This document shows, piece after piece, positions 9,548-17,334 of a DNA stretch of 36,934 nucleotides. How positions within the stretch are numbered: position 1 is the first letter of the stretch; each line of letters starts with the position of its first letter. The position numbers and the translations under genes were made by a program. This DNA comes from an uncultured Lachnospiraceae bacterium (GTDB lineage: Bacteria > Bacillota > Clostridia > Lachnospirales > Lachnospiraceae): contig CATJIW010000219.1 of NCBI GenBank assembly GCA_949740745.1, positions 1-36,934 of the forward strand, read 5' to 3'. The notes beneath the pieces were generated by a model, which had not been told where the DNA came from, made no database searches, and saw only the letters and a program-made list of their open reading frames with translations.

Positions 9548-10468
9548 TTACAGCTTGCCCTGCTTTTTCAGAATGCCGAGAGTGACTTCCATTTCCGCAT
9601 CGGTGGCAGGGGCAAGGGGAGACCTTGCCGGCCCAAGCTTTACGCCCGTAACGGCTTCGATTGCGGGACGCAGGATCGAGTTGGGAAGGATTCTTCCATT
9701 TTGGCCGGTGCTCTTGCAGAATTCATACATGGGTACGAAAAGCTCCTTTGCCTTTTCATTTTCACCCTTTGCAAAGGCATCGAACATGGCGCGGATCTCA
9801 TGACCATAGATGTGAGCGCCGCCGCTGACAATGCCCATGGCGCCCTGTACGATGGTGGGAAGCAGCATCACGTCATCGCCGTTATAGAGGGCGAAATCCG
9901 GATCCACATCCTTTGTCGCCAGATAGAAATCGGTGATCTGGGTGGGATTCACGCCGGCTTCGTCTTTTACGCCCACAATATTTTTAATGGCCGCCAGCTT
10001 TCCGACAGTCTCTGCTTCCATATTGATGCCGACAAAGATCGGGATGTTGTACAGCAGGATGTCAGCCTTTGTACTTTCGGCAACGGCCTTGAAATGGCTG
10101 TATACGCCTTCCTGGGTAGGCTTGTTATAGAAGGGGCATACGATCAGGCAGAGCTCGATGCCGCATTCTTCTGCTTTTTTCGTCAGAGCGATGGTTTCCT
10201 TTGTGGAAGCGCAGCCGGTCCCGGCGATTACGGGCTTCCTTCCGGCAGCGGCCCTGACGGCAGTTTCAAATAATCTGGCTCTCTCGTCAAAGGAAAGCAG
10301 GGAAGCTTCGCCGGTGGTTCCCGTTACGATCAGAGAATCGCAGACATCTTTCTCAATGACATAATTGATCAGTTCTTCATATTTGTCGTAATCGACATTT
10401 TCATTCTCGTCATAGGGTGTGATCAGAGGAAGCAGAATTCTTCCGTATTTTTTTACAACAGGATTCAT
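9548..10468 (-). CDS. DapA-family aldolase/lyase (dihydrodipicolinate synthase-like)
   Basis: VTGTTGEASLL, LLYNIP, GVKDEAG. The listed ORF starts at a TTG; ATG at 10468 (MNPVVKKYGR) has GAGAAAGGA upstream and is preferred. Confidence 0.9.
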   Translation of the reverse strand: MNPVVKKYGRILLPLITPYDENENVDYDKYEELINYVIEKDVCDSLIVTGTTGEASLLSFDERARLFETAVRAAAGRKPVIAGTGCASTKETIALTKKAEECGIELCLIVCPFYNKPTQEGVYSHFKAVAESTKADILLYNIPIFVGINMEAETVGKLAAIKNIVGVKDEAGVNPTQITDFYLATKDVDPDFALYNGDDVMLLPTIVQGAMGIVSGGAHIYGHEIRAMFDAFAKGENEKAKELFVPMYEFCKSTGQNGRILPNSILRPAIEAVTGVKLGPARSPLAPATDAEMEVTLGILKKQGKL

Positions 10469-10489
10469 GGTTATTGGTTCCTTTCTCAA

Positions 10490-10583
10490 ATAGATTTTCT
10501 GGTCCTGTTTCCGCAGCGAAAAGGGCTTTTCCCGGAAATAGTGCCAGAATATTCAATGGATTTTTGGGTTTCGCAAACGCCTG
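10490..10583 (-). repeat. Degenerate copy of the intergenic palindromic repeat, in the leader of the minus-strand dapA-like gene
   Basis: Reverse complement CAGGCGTTTGCGAAACCCAAAAATCCATTGAATATTCTGGCACTATTTCCGGGAAAAGCC matches the left arms at 29663 and 30789. Confidence 0.8.
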
Positions 10584-10614
10584 ACAGATTATATATGATT
10601 GTGTGCCCTCGATA

Positions 10615-10633
10615 ATTGTATGATGTCGTATAT
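10615..10633. promoter_or_regulatory. Predicted GntR-type operator, copy 1
   Basis: ATTGTATGATGTCGTATAT; lies at/just after the predicted minus-strand -10 (10637-10642) of the dapA-like gene. Confidence 0.7.
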
Positions 10634-10636
10634 CGT

Positions 10637-10665
10637 ATGATAAATGCTTTTTATGGATTTGTCAA
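10637..10665 (-). promoter_or_regulatory. Predicted promoter of minus-strand dapA-like gene
   Basis: Minus strand TTGACA (10665-10660), 17-nt spacer, TATCAT (10642-10637). Confidence 0.75.
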
Positions 10666-10708
10666 GAGGATTTGGAAAAGAAACTTCAAATTGCCGTAAT
10701 TTTAAAAC

Positions 10709-10737
10709 TTTACAAGTATAGATTGTTCACATATAAT
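10709..10737 (+). promoter_or_regulatory. Predicted promoter of second GntR gene
   Basis: TTTACA (10709-10714), 17-nt spacer, TATAAT (10732-10737). Confidence 0.75.
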
Positions 10738-10756
10738 ATTGTATGATGACATAACA
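10738..10756. promoter_or_regulatory. Predicted GntR-type operator, copy 2
   Basis: ATTGTATGATGACATAACA immediately after the -10 box. Confidence 0.7.
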
Positions 10757-10820
10757 CGGCGCTTGTAAAGGAAAAGGGCTGTCTGCTGCATATATCTCAA
10801 ATACAGGGGGGAATCCATTT

Positions 10821-11555
10821 ATGAGAGAAATTCAAAAGATATCCATTACAAATATGGTTGCGGAGAATATTCGGGAACTGATCGAGACAGAACAGTATAT
10901 TCCGGGGCAGAAGCTGCCGACGGAAGCAGGATTTTGCCAGATGTGGGGAGTCAGCCGTACCAGCGTCCGGGAGGCGCTGCGGATTCTCCAGGCATTAGGA
11001 TGGGTGGACATCAGACCGGGAAAAGGGTCGTTTGTCCCGGACCGGCCTTTTCCGCCAAAATCGCAGAAAAACTGGTATGATTCAGAGAATGCACAGTTTT
11101 CGGATTTCATGGAGGTGCGCTTTGCCATTGAGCCGCTGGCGGTCCGTCTGTCCGTGAAACGTGCTGAGCCGAAGGAGGTTGCGGAGCTTTTCGAGATTCA
11201 CCAGTCTTTTATTCGCGCAAATGAAGCTCACGACCTGACAAAAATGATTATGCTGGATGAGCTCTTCCATACGAAGATTATGTCTTATAGTAAAAATCCT
11301 TTGTTAATCAATATCAATAAGCAGCTGCTGAACAGCTTTCGTATTTATCGGGGGGAGTCTTTCACCGACAGCTGCGTATATCATAACGCAGTGCAGCCTC
11401 ACGAACAGATCCTGCAATGCTTTTATGTAAAGGATGCGGAAAAAGCGGTGCTGGAAATGCAGCGCCACCTGGAGATTACGGAGGCCGATATGAGGCAGAT
11501 TCACGGAAATCAGGGGGAGAAGAAAAAATTTTCGGGAATAGTTGACAAAATCTGA
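10821..11555 (+). CDS. GntR-family transcriptional regulator, FadR/FCD subfamily (paralog of 8777-9472)
   Basis: 244 aa; near-colinear with the first GntR (KLPTEAGFCQMWGVSRTSVREALRILQALGW; QFSDFMEVRFAIEPLAVRLSVKRA; NPLLININKQLLNSFRIYRGESF). Confidence 0.92.
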   Translation: MREIQKISITNMVAENIRELIETEQYIPGQKLPTEAGFCQMWGVSRTSVREALRILQALGWVDIRPGKGSFVPDRPFPPKSQKNWYDSENAQFSDFMEVRFAIEPLAVRLSVKRAEPKEVAELFEIHQSFIRANEAHDLTKMIMLDELFHTKIMSYSKNPLLININKQLLNSFRIYRGESFTDSCVYHNAVQPHEQILQCFYVKDAEKAVLEMQRHLEITEADMRQIHGNQGEKKKFSGIVDKI

Positions 11556-11570
11556 GTAGTGTGATACTCT
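11542..11570 (+). promoter_or_regulatory. Predicted promoter of dapA-like / Liv module 2
   Basis: TTGACA (11542-11547), 17-nt spacer, TACTCT (11565-11570). Confidence 0.6.
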
Positions 11571-11579
11571 TGAGATATG

Positions 11580-11599
11580 ATTGTATGATGTCATATAAT
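11580..11599. promoter_or_regulatory. Predicted GntR-type operator, copy 3
   Basis: ATTGTATGATGTCATATAAT, near-palindrome ATTGTATGA-TG-TCATAYAAT, around the predicted transcription start. Confidence 0.72.
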
Positions 11600-11626
11600 A
11601 CTGAGATTCATTAGTGGAGGGAATTT

Positions 11627-12502
11627 ATGTACAGCAAGAAGTTGGAAGGAATCATTCCGCCTATTGTTACACCCTTTGATGAACATGGAAATATTGCCGG
11701 AAAATTGATGGAGAAGGAGATGAAGCTGGCAATAGATTCCGGAGTACATGGCCTGAGTGTCAGTGGAAGTACCGGAGAAGGGCCGACGCTGCGGGATGAG
11801 GAATTAAAAGAGCTCATTTCCATTGCAAAGGATTTTGTAAAGGAGGATCAGCCAATTGTATGCGGGATCATGAGGACCTGCACGAGGGATGCGGTAAAAG
11901 CCGGACTGGCGGCAAAGGAAGCCGGTGCGGATGCCCTGATGGTTACCCCCACCGCTTACAATGTTCTGGTGCCGGATGAAGACGGTATGTTTGATTTTTA
12001 CAATACGATCTCCAAAGAGTGTCAGATGCCCGTCATTATCTACAATGTGATTCCTCAGAACACGGTTACCCCCGGTTTATTCAAACGGCTGGTGGAGGGA
12101 ACGGAGTTTGTACGGGGAATCAAGCAGAGCGTAGGAGGCGTTCCTGCCCTGTATGCCATGAAGATGATGTGCGGGGACAAGGCCCAAATTTTTGCGGCCA
12201 CGGACGACATGCTCTATACCTGCTATGATCTGGGGGCTGACGGGGCGATTTCTGCGATCCTTTCGGTTTTTCCGAAACTGTGTGTGGAAATGTGGGAATG
12301 TTCCCAAAATGGGCAGAAGGAACGTGCCCTGGAAATCCAGAACCGGCTGTATTACCGCTGGCAGTGCATTGCGGGAAACCAGTTCCCGATCCGCTTAAAG
12401 TATGCGCTGAAGGTCATGGGCAGGGATGCCGGCTTCTGCCGCAGTCCGATCACTCATTTGTCGGAAGAGGAGAAACGTCAGATCGAAAAAGCCTTTGCCT
12501 GA
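11627..12502 (+). CDS. DapA-family aldolase/lyase
   Basis: 291 aa; IVTPFDEHGN, SGSTGEGPTL, IIYNVIP, GIKQSVGG. Confidence 0.9.
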   Translation: MYSKKLEGIIPPIVTPFDEHGNIAGKLMEKEMKLAIDSGVHGLSVSGSTGEGPTLRDEELKELISIAKDFVKEDQPIVCGIMRTCTRDAVKAGLAAKEAGADALMVTPTAYNVLVPDEDGMFDFYNTISKECQMPVIIYNVIPQNTVTPGLFKRLVEGTEFVRGIKQSVGGVPALYAMKMMCGDKAQIFAATDDMLYTCYDLGADGAISAILSVFPKLCVEMWECSQNGQKERALEIQNRLYYRWQCIAGNQFPIRLKYALKVMGRDAGFCRSPITHLSEEEKRQIEKAFA

Positions 12503-12523
12503 ATAAAAGGAGGAAACAGGAAT

Positions 12524-13783
12524 ATGAAAAAAATTTGTGCAATTTTTTTGGCTGCAGCAATGCTGACAGGTCTGCTGGCAGGCTGCGGCGGAGATAAGAA
12601 AGAGGACTCTAAGGGAGACGGTACGAAGGCGGAAACCCAGGCGAAAGCAGAGGATGGAGGGAAAACAGAGACAGAGGGCGGTTCCGGGGATGGGGCCGCC
12701 GAGGTTCCGGATGAGATTACGATCGGATTTGTGGCAAGCATTTCCGGTGAGAATGCACAGGCCGGGCAGTATAAGAAGGATGCCTGGGCAGTAATCCAGA
12801 AGGAACTGGAGGCCACAAACGGCTGCATTACCATTATGGGAAAGCAGGTAAAATTAAACGTGGAGTTCGTTGACACCGATTCCAAGGCGGACGTGGCAGC
12901 CAATGCGTATTCCAAATGCATCAACGATATGGGCGTGGTGGCCATTGTCGGACCGGATGAAAGCTCCCTGGCCCTGGCAGGGGCGCCGCTGGCTCAGGAG
13001 GCAGGCGTGCCGAATATCCCCACCTTTGCGACCAATGAAAAGGTGACGCAGATCGGCGACTGTATTTTCCGGGCGTGCTATATCGATCCCTTTCAGGGGC
13101 AGGTAGCGGCCAAGTATGCTTATGACGAGCTGGGAGCAAAGACGGCGGCGGTTCTTTACTCCAATGCTGACGCATATGCGACCGGCCTGATGGAGTCCTT
13201 CACGGAGAACTTTGAGGCCCTTGGCGGAGAGGTTGTCGTGACGGAAACCTATGCAGGCGCAGACGTGAAGGATTTTAATGCTCAGTTATCGAATATTTAC
13301 GCCAAACAGCCGGACATCCTGTGGCTGCCCAATCAGGCCAGCGAGATTCCGCTTCAGATTCAGCAGGCCCATGCCATGGGAATTACCTCTACCATGCTGG
13401 GGCCGGATTCCTGGGACGTGACTACGGTTCCGGAAACGGCGGGTGCGGAGGCACTGGAAGGTTCTTATTACATTTCCTGTTTCAGTGCAGAGAGCGACAG
13501 TCCCATTGCGCAGGAATGGGTAAAGAAATTTGAAGAAGTGAATGGCTATAAGCCTGCTTCCCATGCAACGCTGGCATATGAGGCGCTGCAGATCGTGATC
13601 CATGCCCTGGAGGATCTGGATACCTTCAGCGAGGAAGCGCTTCGGGACAATATTGCGGCTACGGATCTGGAGCTTCCGTCCGGACGGGTGACGTTCGATG
13701 AAAACAACAATCCCAATAAGGCGGCGGTAATCATGTCTTATAAAGACGGAGTCGGAACCTATGTGACGACGGTACAGCCATAA
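12524..13783 (+). CDS. Liv/HAAT-type ABC transporter substrate-binding lipoprotein (module 2)
   Basis: MKKICAIFLAAAMLTGLLAGCGG lipobox; shares QIGDxIFRACxIDxFQ with module 1 SBP. Confidence 0.94.
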   Translation: MKKICAIFLAAAMLTGLLAGCGGDKKEDSKGDGTKAETQAKAEDGGKTETEGGSGDGAAEVPDEITIGFVASISGENAQAGQYKKDAWAVIQKELEATNGCITIMGKQVKLNVEFVDTDSKADVAANAYSKCINDMGVVAIVGPDESSLALAGAPLAQEAGVPNIPTFATNEKVTQIGDCIFRACYIDPFQGQVAAKYAYDELGAKTAAVLYSNADAYATGLMESFTENFEALGGEVVVTETYAGADVKDFNAQLSNIYAKQPDILWLPNQASEIPLQIQQAHAMGITSTMLGPDSWDVTTVPETAGAEALEGSYYISCFSAESDSPIAQEWVKKFEEVNGYKPASHATLAYEALQIVIHALEDLDTFSEEALRDNIAATDLELPSGRVTFDENNNPNKAAVIMSYKDGVGTYVTTVQP

Positions 13784-13813
13784 AGGAATTAAAAAACACT
13801 GTAAACAAACAGG

Positions 13814-13847
13814 TCAGGCGCCGGCTGTTTTCGCCGGCGCCTGATTT
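13814..13847 (+). terminator. Perfect 12-bp GC-rich hairpin between SBP and livH of module 2
   Basis: TCAGGCGCCGGC (13814-13825) / GCCGGCGCCTGA (13833-13844), then TTT. Confidence 0.75.
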
Positions 13848-13877
13848 AAAAACCAGTATAATTTAGGAGTGAAATTC

Positions 13878-14780
13878 ATGGGCCATGTGTTACAGCTTTT
13901 CATTTACGGTCTGCAGCTTGGAAGCTTATACGCCTTGCTGGCAATGGGATACACACTGGTCTTCGGCATCATCAAGATGATTAATCTGGCACATGCGGAT
14001 CTGATGATGCTGGGAGCCTTTGCAGCGTATTTTTTATTCCAGTGGTTTGGCGGAAGCGGAAATTCTGCAGCGCTTGTTGTCCTGATCATGATCGGCACGA
14101 TGTTATTCGGTGCGCTGGTGGGTTTTTTGATCGAACGGTTTGCTTATAAACCGCTGCGGGGGAGAACGACGGTAGCCTCCCTGGTAGCGGCCATCGGCGT
14201 ACAGCTTTTTATCGAAAATCTGATGCGCTGCATTCCCGGAGTCGGGGCATTGCCGAAAAATTTTCCGACGCTGCTTCCGAAAACCAATATTTCCGTAGGC
14301 GGTTATCAGATTTCATCTACGCAGATTATCGTAATCGCCATTGCCGCGGTGCTGCTTATTTTTATGCAGTGGCTTTGTTATCACACGAGCCTGGGGAAAC
14401 AGATGCAGGCGGTGTCCGTGGACAAGGACGCGTCTTCCCTGATGGGAATCAATGTAAACAGGGTGATCTCCATTACGTTTTCCATAGGAGCGGCACTGGC
14501 GGCCGTCTGCGGCATTTTATATGGAAGCCTGTATCCTACCATTTATGTATATATGGCCGGGAGTATAGGGAACAAGGCCTTTATATCTGCGGTTATCGGA
14601 GGAATAGGCAATATTAAAGGGGCCATGCTGGGCGGATTGATCATCGGTATTATGGAAGTGTTCCTGCAGTCTTTTGCGGCAGATATTTCTTACGGACTTT
14701 GTTTTGCGATCCTGATCCTGGTCCTTCTTTACAAACCGACCGGACTGCTGGGCGGTAAGGCTGTCAGGGAAAAAGTATAG
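13878..14780 (+). CDS. livH: Branched-chain amino acid ABC transporter permease, LivH family
   Basis: LGSLYALLAMGYTLVFGIIKMINLAHADLMMLGA; likely start ATG 13878 after TTAGGAG. Confidence 0.93.
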   Translation: MGHVLQLFIYGLQLGSLYALLAMGYTLVFGIIKMINLAHADLMMLGAFAAYFLFQWFGGSGNSAALVVLIMIGTMLFGALVGFLIERFAYKPLRGRTTVASLVAAIGVQLFIENLMRCIPGVGALPKNFPTLLPKTNISVGGYQISSTQIIVIAIAAVLLIFMQWLCYHTSLGKQMQAVSVDKDASSLMGINVNRVISITFSIGAALAAVCGILYGSLYPTIYVYMAGSIGNKAFISAVIGGIGNIKGAMLGGLIIGIMEVFLQSFAADISYGLCFAILILVLLYKPTGLLGGKAVREKV

Positions 14781-14790
14781 GAGGGACAGG

Positions 14791-15822
14791 ATGAAAACAG
14801 TACGAAAAATATGCAGGCCGGAGTATTTGGCGTTTTTACTGATCTATCTTACTTTGACGCTGCTCCACCGGATGGGAGTGATTAATTCCTATTTATTTCA
14901 GGTGATTACTATTGCCGGCATTAATGTTATTATGACCATCAGCTTAAATATGGTCATCGGCGTCACGGGGCAGTTTTCCATGGGACATGCGGGATTTATG
15001 TCCATCGGAGCTTACATCAGCGCAATGATTTCGCGTCTGGCCTTCCAGTCCTTTGAGCGGACGGCCCTGACCGGAAATTTTGTCCTTTTGGCCGCAATCC
15101 TGTGCGGCGGGATCGCGGCGGCTGTTTTTGGCTTTATTATTGCGATGCCTACCTTAAAGGTCAAGGGTGATTATCTGGCGATCGTGACCCTGGGATTTGG
15201 AGAGATTATCCGCGCCGTATGGCGTGTGGTGGATTATACGGGGGGAGCCCTTGGATTTAACGGAATTCCGAAGCTGACAAACTTTACCTGGGTGTTTGCG
15301 GTGATCCTGATCGTTGTATACGCAAGCAGGAATTTTATCCGGTCGTCCTTTGGCCGAAGCTGTCTTGCCGTCAGGGACAATGACATTGCGGCGGAGGCAA
15401 TGGGAGTAAACTGCAGGAATTATAAGGTTTTGGCATTTGTATTTGCGGCATTTTTCGCAGGGGCGGCCGGCGGCCTTTATGCGCATCTGATCCAGTTTAT
15501 TCAGCCGGATAATTTTGCGGCGGCGAAATCAACAGATTATATTGTCTATCTGTATGCCGGCGGCGTAGGGACGATCAGCGGGTCGATCCTGGGAGCGGTA
15601 GCGCTTACGATCCTGCCGGAGCTTCTGCGTTTCCTGGCAGACTGGCGTCTGGTCATCTATGCATTGCTGCTTCTGTATATCATCATTTGGAAGCCTTACG
15701 GATTATTCGGTGGAAGAGAGTTTAGATTCTTAGGACTGGAAACCATTGCCGCCACAGAATCCAGATTTGGAAAGTGGCTGCGGCAAAGAGTCAAAGGGTC
15801 CGGGAAGAAGGTGGAATCATGA
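14791..15822 (+). CDS. livM: Branched-chain amino acid ABC transporter permease, LivM family
   Basis: MVIGVTGQFSMGHAGFMSIGAY, VKGDYLAIVTLGFGEIIR. Confidence 0.93.
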   Translation: MKTVRKICRPEYLAFLLIYLTLTLLHRMGVINSYLFQVITIAGINVIMTISLNMVIGVTGQFSMGHAGFMSIGAYISAMISRLAFQSFERTALTGNFVLLAAILCGGIAAAVFGFIIAMPTLKVKGDYLAIVTLGFGEIIRAVWRVVDYTGGALGFNGIPKLTNFTWVFAVILIVVYASRNFIRSSFGRSCLAVRDNDIAAEAMGVNCRNYKVLAFVFAAFFAGAAGGLYAHLIQFIQPDNFAAAKSTDYIVYLYAGGVGTISGSILGAVALTILPELLRFLADWRLVIYALLLLYIIIWKPYGLFGGREFRFLGLETIAATESRFGKWLRQRVKGSGKKVES

Positions 15823-16598
15823 GTACGCTGTCAGCAAAACATCTGGGGATTCGTTTTGGCGGGCTGCAGGCAGTCAGGGATTTTAATCTTACCATGGGGA
15901 CGGGAGAGCTGGTTGCCATTATCGGCCCCAACGGCGCAGGAAAAACGACTACGTTTAACATGCTTACGGGGATGTATGTCCCTACGGAGGGAGAACTGGA
16001 ACTGGACGGAGAGTCCATGATCGGAAAAGCGCCTTACAGGATCAACGATATGGGACTGTCCAGGACCTTCCAGAATATCCGCCTGTTCAGCAGTCTGAGC
16101 GTTATGGAAAATATCCGGATCGCCATGAAACGGGAAGCGGATTATTCTCTGTTTGATGCCATGTTCCGGACGAAAAAATACCGGCTGGCGGAGAAAAAGA
16201 TCGACGAGGAGGCAAAGGAGCTGCTCCGGCTGTTTGAGATGGAAGACGCAGCGCATCTGCAGGCGAAGAATCTGCCTTATGGCGAGCAGAGACGGCTGGA
16301 GATCATACGAGCCCTGGCGGGCAGGCCGAAGATCCTTCTTCTGGACGAACCGGCAGCCGGCATGAACCCTACGGAGATTGAGAATGTGATGGAGATCATT
16401 GCAAAAGTACGGAAGATGTATGACATTTCCATTCTTCTGATTGAGCATCACATGAGCATGGTTATGAAGATTGCAGACCGGATCCTTGTCCTTGATTTCG
16501 GAGAAACCATTGCGGAGGGCACGGCGGAAGAAATACAGGGTGATCCGAAGGTGATTGAAGCGTATCTGGGAAAAGGAGGGGATGAAGAGGATGAGTGA
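15819..16598 (+). CDS. livG: ABC transporter ATP-binding protein, LivG family
   Basis: GPNGAGKTT, LLIEHHMSMVMKIADRILVLDFGETIAEG; start ATG 15819 overlaps livM stop (ATGA). Confidence 0.93.
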   Translation: MSTLSAKHLGIRFGGLQAVRDFNLTMGTGELVAIIGPNGAGKTTTFNMLTGMYVPTEGELELDGESMIGKAPYRINDMGLSRTFQNIRLFSSLSVMENIRIAMKREADYSLFDAMFRTKKYRLAEKKIDEEAKELLRLFEMEDAAHLQAKNLPYGEQRRLEIIRALAGRPKILLLDEPAAGMNPTEIENVMEIIAKVRKMYDISILLIEHHMSMVMKIADRILVLDFGETIAEGTAEEIQGDPKVIEAYLGKGGDEEDE

Positions 16599-17301
16599 TC
16601 TGTCAGTGAAAAATCTCCATGTTTCGTATGGTACGGTCAATGCCGTCAGGGGGGTCAGCTTTGAAGTACATGAGGGAGAGATCGTCTCTCTGATCGGAGC
16701 GAACGGAGCGGGAAAAACTACGCTTCTGCGGGCGATTTCTGGTTTGGAGAAGGCAAAAAACGGTTCGATCGCATTTGACGGCACGGATTTGGTCAAACTG
16801 CCGGCCCATAAAATCGTGGAACAGGGAATCGTGCACATTCCGGAGGGGCGGCGGATTTTTCCGAATTTGAGCGTATATGATAATTTGATGATGGGAGCGC
16901 ATCTGCGCAAAGATCCCAAAGGGATCCGGGAAGACCTGGAGGACTGCTTTGAGATCTTTCCCCGTTTGAAGGAGCGGTCTTCTCAGCCTGGAGGAACGCT
17001 TTCCGGCGGGGAGCAGCAGATGCTTGCCATTGCCCGCGGGATTATGACCCATGGGAATACCATGCTGCTGGACGAGCCGTCCATGGGGCTGGCGCCGATC
17101 GTGGTGGATGAGATTTTCGAGGTCATTAAACGGATCAATAAAAAGGGAACGACGGTTCTTCTGGTGGAACAAAACGCCAACATCGCCCTGAAAAATGCGG
17201 ACAGGGCTTATGTTCTGGAGACGGGAACCATTGTCAAGGAGGGAAATGCGAAGGACCTGCTCCATGACCCGGCAATCCGGGCGGCTTATCTGGGCTGTTA
17301 A
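16591..17301 (+). CDS. livF: ABC transporter ATP-binding protein, LivF family
   Basis: GANGAGKTT, LSGGEQQMLAIARGIM, LLDEPSMGLAP; start ATG 16591 overlaps livG end. Confidence 0.93.
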   Translation: MSDLSVKNLHVSYGTVNAVRGVSFEVHEGEIVSLIGANGAGKTTLLRAISGLEKAKNGSIAFDGTDLVKLPAHKIVEQGIVHIPEGRRIFPNLSVYDNLMMGAHLRKDPKGIREDLEDCFEIFPRLKERSSQPGGTLSGGEQQMLAIARGIMTHGNTMLLDEPSMGLAPIVVDEIFEVIKRINKKGTTVLLVEQNANIALKNADRAYVLETGTIVKEGNAKDLLHDPAIRAAYLGC

Positions 17302-17334
17302 AATCAATTTTGAAAAGGAAAGAGGAATAAGGAA

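Noticed and set aside
15831-16919. 362-aa minus-strand ORF antisense to livG/livF of module 2
   Set aside because: Lies opposite two unmistakable ABC ATPase genes; its composition (Arg/His/Pro rich) is typical of shadow ORFs in the complementary frame.
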